Assembly (NCBI RefSeq): GCF_049889055.1
Contig: NZ_JBLTWO010000004.1
Span: forward strand, 62,001-126,000
Direction of reading: 5' to 3'
DNA length: 64,000 nt
Source: Rhizorhabdus sp049889055
Lineage (GTDB): Bacteria; Pseudomonadota; Alphaproteobacteria; Sphingomonadales; Sphingomonadaceae
The notes under the pieces are model-generated. The model searched no databases, was not told the origin of the DNA, and worked only from the letters and a program-made list of their open reading frames with translations. Position 1 is the first letter of the stretch. Each line of letters starts with the position of its first letter. Shown one piece after another: positions 1 to 6,534 of the stretch. The position numbers and the translations under genes are program-made.

Positions 1-254
1 CGATCAGCGAGGCTGAGGCCGCCCGAATCCTGAACACCAAGGAAGAGGCCGCCGCCGCCGCACCGAAGACCAAATTGCGCGTCGACTATGAGATCGGCGA
101 TCAGGTCAAGGTGCTCGACGGTCCGTTCGCGAGCTTCAACGGCGTCGTCGAGGAACTCGACTTCGACCGCAGCCGCGTCAAGGTTTCGGTGTCCATCTTC
201 GGCCGCGCAACCCCGGTCGAGCTCGAATTCGAGCAGGTCGAGCGCGCCAAATGA
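1..254 (+). CDS. nusG: Transcription termination/antitermination protein NusG, C-terminal part (5' end outside window)
   Basis: Only the last 83 codons are present, read in the frame beginning at base 3 and stopping with TGA at 252-254. The residues form the NusG KOW domain (IGDQVKVLDGPFASFNGVV, then SIFGRATPVELEF), which contacts ribosomal protein S10 and Rho. NusG binds RNA polymerase and modulates elongation. Its position just before rplK and rplA is the classic secE-nusG-rplKA order. The N-terminal NGN domain lies upstream of the window, so its state cannot be judged. Confidence 0.93.
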   Translation, partial: ISEAEAARILNTKEEAAAAAPKTKLRVDYEIGDQVKVLDGPFASFNGVVEELDFDRSRVKVSVSIFGRATPVELEFEQVERAK

Positions 255-447
255 TTTCGGAGTGCCGGCTTGCGCCGGTGCGTCCACCCTGTTCCGGAGC
301 GATCCGGGAGGGCGCCTTCGAGGCGCCCGACGTCGCGGGAGAGGGCTTCGGCCTTCGCAGGAACCGCTAAACTTGAACGGTCGGATTGCGGGATCGGTGC
401 TGGCACCCTTCCACCACGCACACCGGCCAACACAGAGTGAGTGAGAC
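255..447 (+). promoter_or_regulatory. Structured nusG-rplK intergenic leader
   Basis: This 193-base gap holds two adjacent perfect hairpins: CCGGA-gcga-TCCGG at 293-306 and GGGCGCC-ttcga-GGCGCCC at 310-328, neither followed by a T run. Purine-rich GAGTGAGTGAGAC lies directly before the rplK ATG. In E. coli the L11-L1 mRNA leader is where L1 represses its own operon. A similar role here is an inference; I cannot show an L1-binding fold. Confidence 0.4.
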
Positions 448-879
448 ATGGCAAAGAAGATTACGGGCTACATCAAGCTCCAGGTGCCCGCTGGAAAGGC
501 GAATCCGTCGCCGCCGATCGGCCCCGCGCTCGGTCAGCGTGGCGTCAACATCATGGACTTCTGCAAGGCGTTCAACGCCCAGACCGGTGACCAGGAAGTC
601 GGCACCCCGCTGCCGACCGTCATCACCGTCTATGCGGACCGTTCGTTCAGCTTCGTCACCAAGACCCCGCCGGCCAGCTATCTGCTGAAGAAGGCTGTCG
701 GCCTGAAGTCGGGCTCGAAGGAGCCGGGCAAGGCGACCGCCGGCAAGATCAAGCGCTCGCAGCTGTCCGAGATCGCCCAGATCAAGATGAAGGACCTCAA
801 CGCCAACGACATCGACGCGGCGACCCGCATCATCGAAGGTTCGGCCCGCGCGATGGGCCTCGAAGTGGTGGAGGGCTGA
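448..879 (+). CDS. rplK: 50S ribosomal protein L11
   Basis: The 143-residue product has the usual L11 length and motifs: an N-terminal domain opening KKITGYIKLQVPAGKANPSP with PPIGPALGQRGVNIM, and a C-terminal rRNA-binding domain with SGSKEPGK and the NDIDAATRIIEGSARAMGL helix. L11 binds the GTPase-associated region of 23S rRNA and is needed for factor binding and RelA activation. The ATG is preceded by a GAGTGAG Shine-Dalgarno-like stretch. rplA follows after 4 bases, so the two form one transcription unit. Confidence 0.98.
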   Translation: MAKKITGYIKLQVPAGKANPSPPIGPALGQRGVNIMDFCKAFNAQTGDQEVGTPLPTVITVYADRSFSFVTKTPPASYLLKKAVGLKSGSKEPGKATAGKIKRSQLSEIAQIKMKDLNANDIDAATRIIEGSARAMGLEVVEG

Positions 880-883
880 GATC

Positions 884-1582
884 ATGGCCAAGCTGAGCAA
901 GAAGCAGAAGAACCAGCAGGCGTCGGTCGACAGCCAGAAGCTGTATGGCATCGATGAGGCGATCACCCTCGCCAAGCAGAACGCGACTTCCAAGTTCGAC
1001 GAGACCATCGAGGTCGCGCTGAACCTGGGCGTCGACCCGCGCCACGCCGACCAGATGGTCCGCGGCGTCGTCACACTGCCGAAGGGCACCGGCAAGGACG
1101 TCCGCGTCGGTGTGTTCGCCCGTGGCGCCAAGGCCGACGAAGCCAAGGCCGCCGGTGCCGAAGTCGTCGGCGCCGAAGATCTGCTCGAGCAGATCCAGGG
1201 CGGCACGGTCGATTTCGACCGCTGCATCGCGACCCCGGACATGATGGGTCTGGTCGGCCGTCTCGGCAAGATCCTGGGTCCGAAGGGCCTGATGCCGAAC
1301 CCGAAGCTGGGCACCGTCACGATGAACGTCGCCGAAGCCGTCAAGGCGGCCAAGGGCGGCCAGGTGGAGTTCCGCGTCGAGAAGGCCGGCATCATCCACT
1401 CGGGCATCGGCAAGGCGAGCTTCCCGGCCGAGGACCTGCGCGCGAACTTCGACGCCTTTGTCGACGCCATCGTCAAGGCGAAGCCGTCGGGCGCCAAGGG
1501 CAAGTATCTGCGCAAGGCCGCCGTCAGCTCGACGATGGGCCCGGGCGTCAAGATCGACGTCGCGGAGGTCGCGGGCGCCTGA
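884..1582 (+). CDS. rplA: 50S ribosomal protein L1
   Basis: The 232-residue product is a standard L1: N-terminal YGIDEAITLAKQNATSKF, a central GKDVRVGVFARGAKADEAK segment, the signature LGKILGPKGLMPNPKLGTV, and a C-terminal ISSTMGPGVKIDV-like end. L1 forms the mobile stalk that helps release E-site tRNA and in many bacteria represses its own operon. The GGAGG serving as its ribosome binding site lies inside the last codons of rplK. A clear terminator follows the stop. Confidence 0.98.
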   Translation: MAKLSKKQKNQQASVDSQKLYGIDEAITLAKQNATSKFDETIEVALNLGVDPRHADQMVRGVVTLPKGTGKDVRVGVFARGAKADEAKAAGAEVVGAEDLLEQIQGGTVDFDRCIATPDMMGLVGRLGKILGPKGLMPNPKLGTVTMNVAEAVKAAKGGQVEFRVEKAGIIHSGIGKASFPAEDLRANFDAFVDAIVKAKPSGAKGKYLRKAAVSSTMGPGVKIDVAEVAGA

Positions 1583-1609
1583 TCGCCAGCGACGTCCAGA
1601 GAACCGGAA

Positions 1610-1638
1610 GGGGTCGGGAGCAATCCCGGCCCCTTTTT
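1610..1638 (+). terminator. Rho-independent terminator of rplK-rplA
   Basis: A 10-bp stem (GGGGTCGGGA against TCCCGGCCCC, one G-U pair) with a 4-base loop is followed by TTTTT. It begins 27 bases after the rplA stop. Confidence 0.9.
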
Positions 1639-1797
1639 CGTTGCGCGGCCGACAGACCCTAGACCTTCGTCTAAGATTCGATTGCAAAACAGGATGCGGA
1701 ATTAGCGCCCCCTTAAGCCCCCCGATGCAACTCCGGTCCCAGCCCCCGGACATTCCCCTGTGCCCGGCGGCACCCAATTTACGTGATGGAGACGTGC

Positions 1798-3630
1798 GTG
1801 GCTCAGGACTTGGGCAAAATCGAAAGCTGGGTGACCAGCCGGGCTCTGGGAGAGAGGCTGTCGCTGCAGACGCGGGCGACGCTGATTTCCAGCCTGCTGA
1901 TCATGCTGGCGATCATCGGCGGTTCGCTGCTGAGCCTCCAGATGATCAGCGAGGATGGTCATGTATCGAATCAGGCGCTGTCCTCAGCGTTGCTCGAAAA
2001 GGATTTCGCGTCGCTCGAGCGCGACGTGTTCCGCAATGCGCTGGTCCGTTCCGAGGAAAGCCGCGGCGATGTGGTGACCAACCTGTCCGACATGTCGAAG
2101 GCGATCGCAGCCGTGCGCGCCGATTCGGACGAGGCCGACCTGCCGCTGATCGACGCGATCACCGCCGCGCAGACCAAATATTCGTCGCTGGTTTCCACCT
2201 CGATGGAAAATGGCGGACCGAATCCCGCAGAGCTTGCCGCGATCATGGCCGCCGGCAACAAGGTGGACGACTCGATCGAGGCGATCCGCAACCCGATCAT
2301 CGCCCGTGCCGAGGCGATTGCCGCCAAGCAGATGGCGCTGGCCTTCGTCACCATGGCGCTGACCGCGCTGATCGCGCTCGGCGGCGGCTGGCTGGCTTAC
2401 AAGATCGCCCGTTCGATCCGCACCAGCGTCGGCGAGGAGCTGGCCGAGGTCAGCGGCGTCATGACCCAGATCACCAACGGCCGTTACGACGTGACCGTGC
2501 GCCATTGCGAGCGCGGTGACGAGATCGGCGACCTGTCGCGGGCTGCCGTCCGCCTCCGCGACGCCAGCCGCGAGCGCGATGAGGCCGAGCAGGCGCTGCG
2601 CAACATGATCGACATTGTCGGCAGCAATCTGCGCCAGCTGGCCGATGGCGACCTGCGCGTCGTCCTGCCGCCGCTCGGCTCGGGCTATGAGACGCTGCGC
2701 GACGACTTCAATCGCACCATCGCCGCGCTGCACGACGCCATGGCCGAAGTCGCCCGTTCGGCCGAGTCTATCCATGTCGGTTCGTCCGAAATCAGCCGCG
2801 CCACGATCGATCTGGCGCAGCGTTCCGAGCAGCACGCCGCCGAACTGGCCGTGACTGCGGAGACCATCTCGGGCGTGACCGCCGCCGTCGGCGCGACCTC
2901 GAACCGCACCGCCCAGGCCGACGACTTCGTCCGCTCGGCGGTCCGCGAGGCCGATGCAGGCTCCGAAGTGGTGCAGCGCGCCGTCAGCGCGATGGCAAAC
3001 ATCGAAAAGTCGACCGCCGAGATCGGCCAGATCATCTCCGCGATCGACGCGATCACCTTCCAGACAAACCTGCTGGCACTCAACGCCGGTGTCGAGGCGG
3101 CACGTGCCGGTGAAGCCGGCAAGGGCTTCGCAGTCGTCGCCAACGAAGTCCGCGCGCTCGCTCAGCGCTCGGCCGACTCGGCAGCCGACATCCGCGCGCT
3201 GATCGACACCAGCGTGACGCAGGTGGCGTCGGGCGTCGAAATGGTCCGCCAGGCCGGTACCGCCTTCGACAGCATCGGATCGCGCATCCGCGAGATAACG
3301 ACGATCGTGTCGGAGATCAGCGAGAGTGCCGCCGATCAGGCCGCCAAGCTGTCGAGCAGCAACAAGGTGATGGCCGGCATGGATGGCGTCACCCAGCAGA
3401 ATGCGGCGATGGTCGAGGAGAGCACCGCCTCGGTCCGCCAGCTGGCCGACGAAGCCGATACGCTGGCCGAGCTCGTTACCCGCTTCCGCCTGCGTGAGGC
3501 CGAAAAGAAGGCCCGGATCGTTACGCCAATGGCTCCGGTCGCCGCCCGTGCACCGGCAAGGGCCGCCAGCCGTCCGGCGGTGAGCGGCAATCTCGCCCTG
3601 CGCGATGAACAGGACTGGGCCGGCTTCTGA
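1798..3630 (+). CDS. Methyl-accepting chemotaxis protein (transmembrane chemoreceptor)
   Basis: This is a 610-residue chemoreceptor. TM1 (about 28-50) and TM2 (about 180-202) bracket a helical periplasmic domain of about 130 residues with no recognisable ligand fold. A HAMP domain follows TM2, and a second HAMP-like segment (RQLADGDLRVVLPPLG) precedes the signalling coiled coil. The hairpin tip contains GKGFAVVANEVRALAQRSAD. The protein ends DWAGF, fitting the xWxxF pentapeptide that tethers CheR/CheB in some receptors. GTG at 1798 is preferred because GGAG lies 6 bases upstream; in-frame starts at 1783 and 1786 lack such a site. No che genes are adjacent, so it is an orphan receptor feeding a remote array. 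Confidence 0.92.
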   Translation: MAQDLGKIESWVTSRALGERLSLQTRATLISSLLIMLAIIGGSLLSLQMISEDGHVSNQALSSALLEKDFASLERDVFRNALVRSEESRGDVVTNLSDMSKAIAAVRADSDEADLPLIDAITAAQTKYSSLVSTSMENGGPNPAELAAIMAAGNKVDDSIEAIRNPIIARAEAIAAKQMALAFVTMALTALIALGGGWLAYKIARSIRTSVGEELAEVSGVMTQITNGRYDVTVRHCERGDEIGDLSRAAVRLRDASRERDEAEQALRNMIDIVGSNLRQLADGDLRVVLPPLGSGYETLRDDFNRTIAALHDAMAEVARSAESIHVGSSEISRATIDLAQRSEQHAAELAVTAETISGVTAAVGATSNRTAQADDFVRSAVREADAGSEVVQRAVSAMANIEKSTAEIGQIISAIDAITFQTNLLALNAGVEAARAGEAGKGFAVVANEVRALAQRSADSAADIRALIDTSVTQVASGVEMVRQAGTAFDSIGSRIREITTIVSEISESAADQAAKLSSSNKVMAGMDGVTQQNAAMVEESTASVRQLADEADTLAELVTRFRLREAEKKARIVTPMAPVAARAPARAASRPAVSGNLALRDEQDWAGF

Positions 3631-3661
3631 CGCCTTCTGGCCAGACGGCGTCGTCCCGAGG

Positions 3662-3692
3662 GGGCGGTCGGAGCGATCCGGCCGCCCTTTTC
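3662..3692 (+). terminator. Rho-independent terminator after the chemoreceptor gene
   Basis: An 11-bp stem (GGGCGGTCGGA against TCCGGCCGCCC, one G-U pair) closes a GCGA loop and runs into TTTT. It starts 31 bases after the stop of the receptor gene and separates it from the next unit. Confidence 0.85.
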
Positions 3693-3775
3693 CGTGTCGG
3701 GATACTTGACAGGAACGACAGGGCATTAACCAGCCGCTGCCGCACTTCCCCCGGAAATACGCGCTTTCCAGGATT

Positions 3776-3790
3776 TGGCACGCTTCTGGC
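3776..3790 (+). promoter_or_regulatory. Sigma-54 (-24/-12) promoter for the mini PEP-CTERM gene
   Basis: The sequence TGGCACG-CTTC-TGGC matches the sigma-54 consensus TGGCACG-N4-TTGC at all but one position, with correct spacing between the -24 GG and -12 GC. Transcription would start near 3802, about 50 bases before the GTG at 3854. The same motif with the same CTTC spacer lies before the other PEP-CTERM gene (18465-18480, minus strand). Sigma-54 control of PEP-CTERM genes through PrsK/PrsR-type regulators is documented in other proteobacteria; linking it to this site is inference. Confidence 0.75.
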
Positions 3791-3853
3791 TTAACGATTG
3801 AAGAACCCGTTTCGGCTCGTCGCGAGGGCAGTGCGGGGGAAGGAGAACCGATC

Positions 3854-4048
3854 GTGGGTATCGCAGTCCGGGGGGTTTTTGCGGTGCTCGCAGCGGTCGC
3901 TCTCGCTTTCCCCGCCATGGCCCAAGCCGAGACGGTTTCGGATTGGCTGGAGTATGTACCCCAGCCGAGTGCGTTGATTTTGCTTCTGGTCGCGGTCGCC
4001 GGCGTGCTGGTGGGGCGCATTGCAAGCCGCCGGCGGCGCGACCCCTGA
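3854..4048 (+). CDS. 64-residue secreted mini-protein: signal peptide plus PEP-CTERM-like sorting tag
   Basis: Residues 1-25 are a Sec signal peptide ending AMAQA. The remaining 39 residues are almost wholly a tripartite sorting tag: a VPQPS motif, a hydrophobic helix (ALILLLVAVAGVLVG) and a basic RRRR end. This is the PEP-CTERM layout with PQP in place of PEP. Exosortases (XrtA/EpsH family) recognise such tags on cargo made with exopolysaccharide. The GTG start is backed by AGGAG 8 bases upstream. It is a single-gene unit with its own sigma-54 promoter. No exosortase gene is in the window. It could instead be a plain single-pass membrane peptide. Confidence 0.7.
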   Translation: MGIAVRGVFAVLAAVALAFPAMAQAETVSDWLEYVPQPSALILLLVAVAGVLVGRIASRRRRDP

Positions 4049-4138
4049 AGCGAAGTCCCGGTAGTGTTCACCAGTATAGTGTCGAGTGGATTTGCGTACG
4101 AGTTTGCTTTTTCCCCTGTAGCGTTGCGCGGCGTGTTC

Positions 4139-4189
4139 GGCCCCCGTCCGCCCTTCCCCGAGATACTCGGCGAACGGCAGGCGGGGGCC
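4139..4189. repeat. Nested concentric inverted repeat before hisE
   Basis: An outer pair GGCCCCCG/CGGGGGCC (4139-4146 and 4182-4189) is exactly concentric with an inner pair CCGAG-ATA-CTCGG (4158-4170), separated by 11 bases on each side. No T run follows, so it does not look like an intrinsic terminator. It sits in the 206-base gap between the mini PEP-CTERM gene and hisE and could fold in RNA from either strand. Function unknown. Confidence 0.5.
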
Positions 4190-4254
4190 GTGCCGTGTTC
4201 GGCGCCCGCGCTTCGACATTGACCTGACGCGCCTGCCGGGCTTTGAAGCGCGGT

Positions 4255-4572
4255 ATGACCTCGACACTCCACACGCTCGAATCGACCATCGCCGCCCGGC
4301 GCGGAGCCGACCCGTCTGCGTCCTATGTCGCCTCGCTGTTCGGCAAGGGGCTGCCGAAGATCGCGCAGAAGCTGGGCGAGGAGGCGGTCGAAACCGTGAT
4401 CGCCGCGCTACAGGGCGACTCGAAGGCCGTCATCGGAGAGGCTGCCGACCTGCTGTTCCACCTGCTCGTCCTGCTCAATGAGACCAAGGTGCCGCTGTCG
4501 GATGTCCTTGCCGAGCTCGAGCGGCGCGAGGGACTGTCCGGGCTGGCCGAAAAAGCCGCCCGCACAGCCTGA
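4255..4572 (+). CDS. hisE: Phosphoribosyl-ATP pyrophosphatase
   Basis: The 105-residue product is the stand-alone HisE form, which hydrolyses phosphoribosyl-ATP to phosphoribosyl-AMP plus pyrophosphate in histidine synthesis. The all-alpha MazG-like motifs are visible: KIAQKLGEEAVETVIAA and IGEAADLLFHLLVLL with the acidic metal-binding residues. ATG at 4255 is chosen over an in-frame TTG at 4243 because it gives the normal N-terminus. hisBHAF is not adjacent within the window; the gene pairs with a HIT hydrolase 16 bases downstream. Confidence 0.94.
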   Translation: MTSTLHTLESTIAARRGADPSASYVASLFGKGLPKIAQKLGEEAVETVIAALQGDSKAVIGEAADLLFHLLVLLNETKVPLSDVLAELERREGLSGLAEKAARTA

Positions 4573-4588
4573 ATGACCGGAGATACCG

Positions 4589-4966
4589 ATGCCCATCGAT
4601 GCGACCCAGCCCTATGACGACGGCAACATCTTCGCCCGGATCCTGCGCGGCGAGCTGCCGTCGAAGACCGTCTATGAGGACGAGTGGGCGCTCGCCTTTC
4701 ACGATATCAACCCGCAGGCGCCCCTGCACATCCTGGTGATCCCCAAGGGACGCTATGTGTCGTGGGACGATTTCAGCGAGCGCGCGAGCGAAGCGGAGAT
4801 TGCCGGATTTATCCGGGCCGTCGGCAAGGTCGCGCGGGATGCCGGCCTGCCCGCGCCGGGCTATCGCCTCCTCGCCAATGTCGGCGGGCACGGGCATCAG
4901 GAGGTTCCCCACCTCCACGTCCACATCTTTGGCGGCCGTCAAATGGGCGCGATGCTGCCCCGCTGA
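4589..4966 (+). CDS. HIT-family (HINT-like) nucleotide hydrolase
   Basis: The 125-residue protein has the HIT fold with the catalytic triad motif HLHVH (H108, H110, H112) and an N-terminal NIFARILRGELPSKTVYE typical of the HINT branch, which hydrolyses purine nucleoside phosphoramidates and acyl-adenylates. CGGAGA lies before the ATG. It follows hisE by 16 bases, so the two are probably co-transcribed. The natural substrate cannot be told from the sequence. Confidence 0.92.
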   Translation: MPIDATQPYDDGNIFARILRGELPSKTVYEDEWALAFHDINPQAPLHILVIPKGRYVSWDDFSERASEAEIAGFIRAVGKVARDAGLPAPGYRLLANVGGHGHQEVPHLHVHIFGGRQMGAMLPR

Positions 4967-4976
4967 ACGATCGGAG

Positions 4977-4995
4977 CCGGCCCCACACTGGCCGG
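4977..4995. terminator. Hairpin between convergent HIT and efflux genes
   Basis: CCGGCC-ccacact-GGCCGG forms a 6-bp GC-only stem in the 30-base gap between two convergent genes. It could stop transcription from both sides, although neither side has a strong T run. Confidence 0.45.
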
Positions 4996-4996
4996 A

Positions 4997-6238
4997 TCAC
5001 TGGACATGTTCGTCGAGCCACAGCGCATGGGCGTCGATGCGCAGCCGCGTGATCGCGCGATGCGCCTCGGCGCGGGCCTCGATCTCGGCCCGCCGCGTCT
5101 CTCGCGCCTGACGGCGTGCGTAGAGCAGATCGGCCAGATCGACATGGCCGAGCGCATTGCCCTGTTCGGTGCGCCCGGCGGCGGCGTCCGCTGCAGCAGC
5201 AGCCTTCTCCATCTCGATCCAGGCGGCATGCCGACTGCGTGCGCCGGACAGATCCGCGCTCGCGGTCGCCTCGACCGACCGCTGTACCGCCGACAGCTCG
5301 AAACGGGCGGCATCCGCCTCCGCTCCCGCCTGGTCCGCGACCGCCCGCCGGTGACCGCCGCCGAGCGGGATCGACGCGACGACGCCGGCGCCGCGCTCCA
5401 TCCCGCTGCGCTCGCTGAACATCCGCACACCGAAGGAGGGATCCGCCACGCGGTCGGCCCGCGCGCGACGCGCCAGCACGTCCATGCGCATCGCTTCGCG
5501 GTCGGCCGCGACGATCTCGTGGCTGTTCTCGACAACCTTATCGCGCAGGCGATCGAGCCCGCCGTCGGGTAGCTCGGGCACAGCCAGCGGCGGCGGTTCC
5601 TCGCCCATCACGAGGTCGGGGAAATTGGCGGCCAGCTTCGCCCGCGCCTGCTCGCGCTCGGCGAAGGACGCCGCGGCCTGTGCCTCGATCTGGCCGAGCG
5701 CGGCGACCGCCTGATCGACTTCCAGATCGGAGGCATCGCGGAGCCGTCGGCGCAGGCGAACGGCATCGACAGCCTTGCGCGCGAGCACCGCGCTGTCGCG
5801 ATCGTTGCGATGCAATTCGCCCGCTGTCAGCCAGTCATACCAGAGCGTCGCCAGCTCAAGTGCCGTCTGGTGGCGCACATCCTCCATCCGGTTTTCGGCG
5901 ACATCGACGCCGAGATTGCCCGCAGTGCGGTCGAGCCCCGCCTTGCCCGGCAGTCGGAACGGCCGACTTACGGTTACGTCGAACTCGTCATAGCCGCCCT
6001 CGCGATCGACGCTGCGGCGGATATAGCTGCCGTTGACGACCGCTTCCTGCGTGCCGCGCCGAAGCGCTACGCCCTGCGCGCGCGCCGCCTCCAGCCTCGC
6101 GCGGGCCGCCGCGACGGTGGGGTGGCCGTCGAGTGCAGCGAGAACCTGGGGCGTCGGCGGCAGGCTGGATGCCGCGAGTGCGGGCCGCGAAAGCGCGGCG
6201 ACCACCCAGACCGATGCCAGAAGGCGAACGATCCTCAT
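4997..6238 (-). CDS. TolC-family outer-membrane efflux protein (CzcC/CusC-like)
   Basis: The 413-residue product is the outer-membrane duct of the metal-efflux RND system. It starts with a signal peptide (MRIVRLLASVWVVAALSRP, cleavage near ALA-AS) and then has two internally related halves of long helices rich in Ala, Glu and Arg, as in the OEP family. ATG at 6238 is favoured over longer in-frame starts because it gives the signal peptide and overlaps the stop of the preceding gene by 4 bases (ATGA). It is last in the operon. Members of this family form trimers spanning periplasm and outer membrane. Confidence 0.88.
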   Translation of the reverse strand: MRIVRLLASVWVVAALSRPALAASSLPPTPQVLAALDGHPTVAAARARLEAARAQGVALRRGTQEAVVNGSYIRRSVDREGGYDEFDVTVSRPFRLPGKAGLDRTAGNLGVDVAENRMEDVRHQTALELATLWYDWLTAGELHRNDRDSAVLARKAVDAVRLRRRLRDASDLEVDQAVAALGQIEAQAAASFAEREQARAKLAANFPDLVMGEEPPPLAVPELPDGGLDRLRDKVVENSHEIVAADREAMRMDVLARRARADRVADPSFGVRMFSERSGMERGAGVVASIPLGGGHRRAVADQAGAEADAARFELSAVQRSVEATASADLSGARSRHAAWIEMEKAAAAADAAAGRTEQGNALGHVDLADLLYARRQARETRRAEIEARAEAHRAITRLRIDAHALWLDEHVQ

Positions 6239-6534
6239 CCGATTCTCCCTCGCGCCGCAATCGGGGTGGCGAACCAGCGGACCGGCCAGCGACGGCGCGC
6301 GCTCTCGACCGTCGCGACCAGCGAGGCGGCCGCTTTTTCGTCGACAACCAGCTCGACCGCGCTGCGCCGGAGCGTCGCCAGCACCTGCTCGCCGGTCCCG
6401 GCATCGCTGAAGTCGCGGCCGAGGACGCGCTCGTCGCGCAGGTGAACCGGCGCCTGGGCGACAGCGCGCAGCGCCTCGGCGATCGCCTCGGCATCGGCCG
6501 ACGCACAATGGAAGCAGAGCAGCACCTCAGCCAC
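6235..6534 (-). CDS. DUF3240-like small cytosolic protein of the metal RND operon
   Basis: This 99-residue protein has no signal or membrane segment. Its N-terminus (AEVLLCFHCASADAEAIAEAL) and alternating beta/alpha pattern resemble the DUF3240 family, small ferredoxin-fold or PII-like proteins encoded beside HME-RND pumps. The GTG start at 6534 overlaps the pump stop by 8 bases, and its stop overlaps the next ATG, so translation is coupled on both sides. That arrangement suggests stoichiometric synthesis with the pump. Its biochemical role is not known to me; FHC near the N-terminus might bind metal. Confidence 0.72.
   Translation of the reverse strand: MAEVLLCFHCASADAEAIAEALRAVAQAPVHLRDERVLGRDFSDAGTGEQVLATLRRSAVELVVDEKAAASLVATVESARRRWPVRWFATPIAARGRIG

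Noticed and set aside
3706..3711. TTGACA upstream of the mini PEP-CTERM gene as a sigma-70 -35 box
   Set aside because: No acceptable -10 element lies 16-18 bases downstream, whereas a near-consensus sigma-54 site is present further on.
1984..4272. Very long open frame on the minus strand across the chemoreceptor gene (over 700 codons)
   Set aside because: It is a shadow of the plus-strand receptor in high-GC DNA. Its product is Arg/Gly/Asp-rich with no domain, and the receptor frame has all expected motifs.
4255..4572. Start of hisE at TTG 4243
   Set aside because: It adds MKRG without a better ribosome binding site; ATG 4255 fits HisE length.
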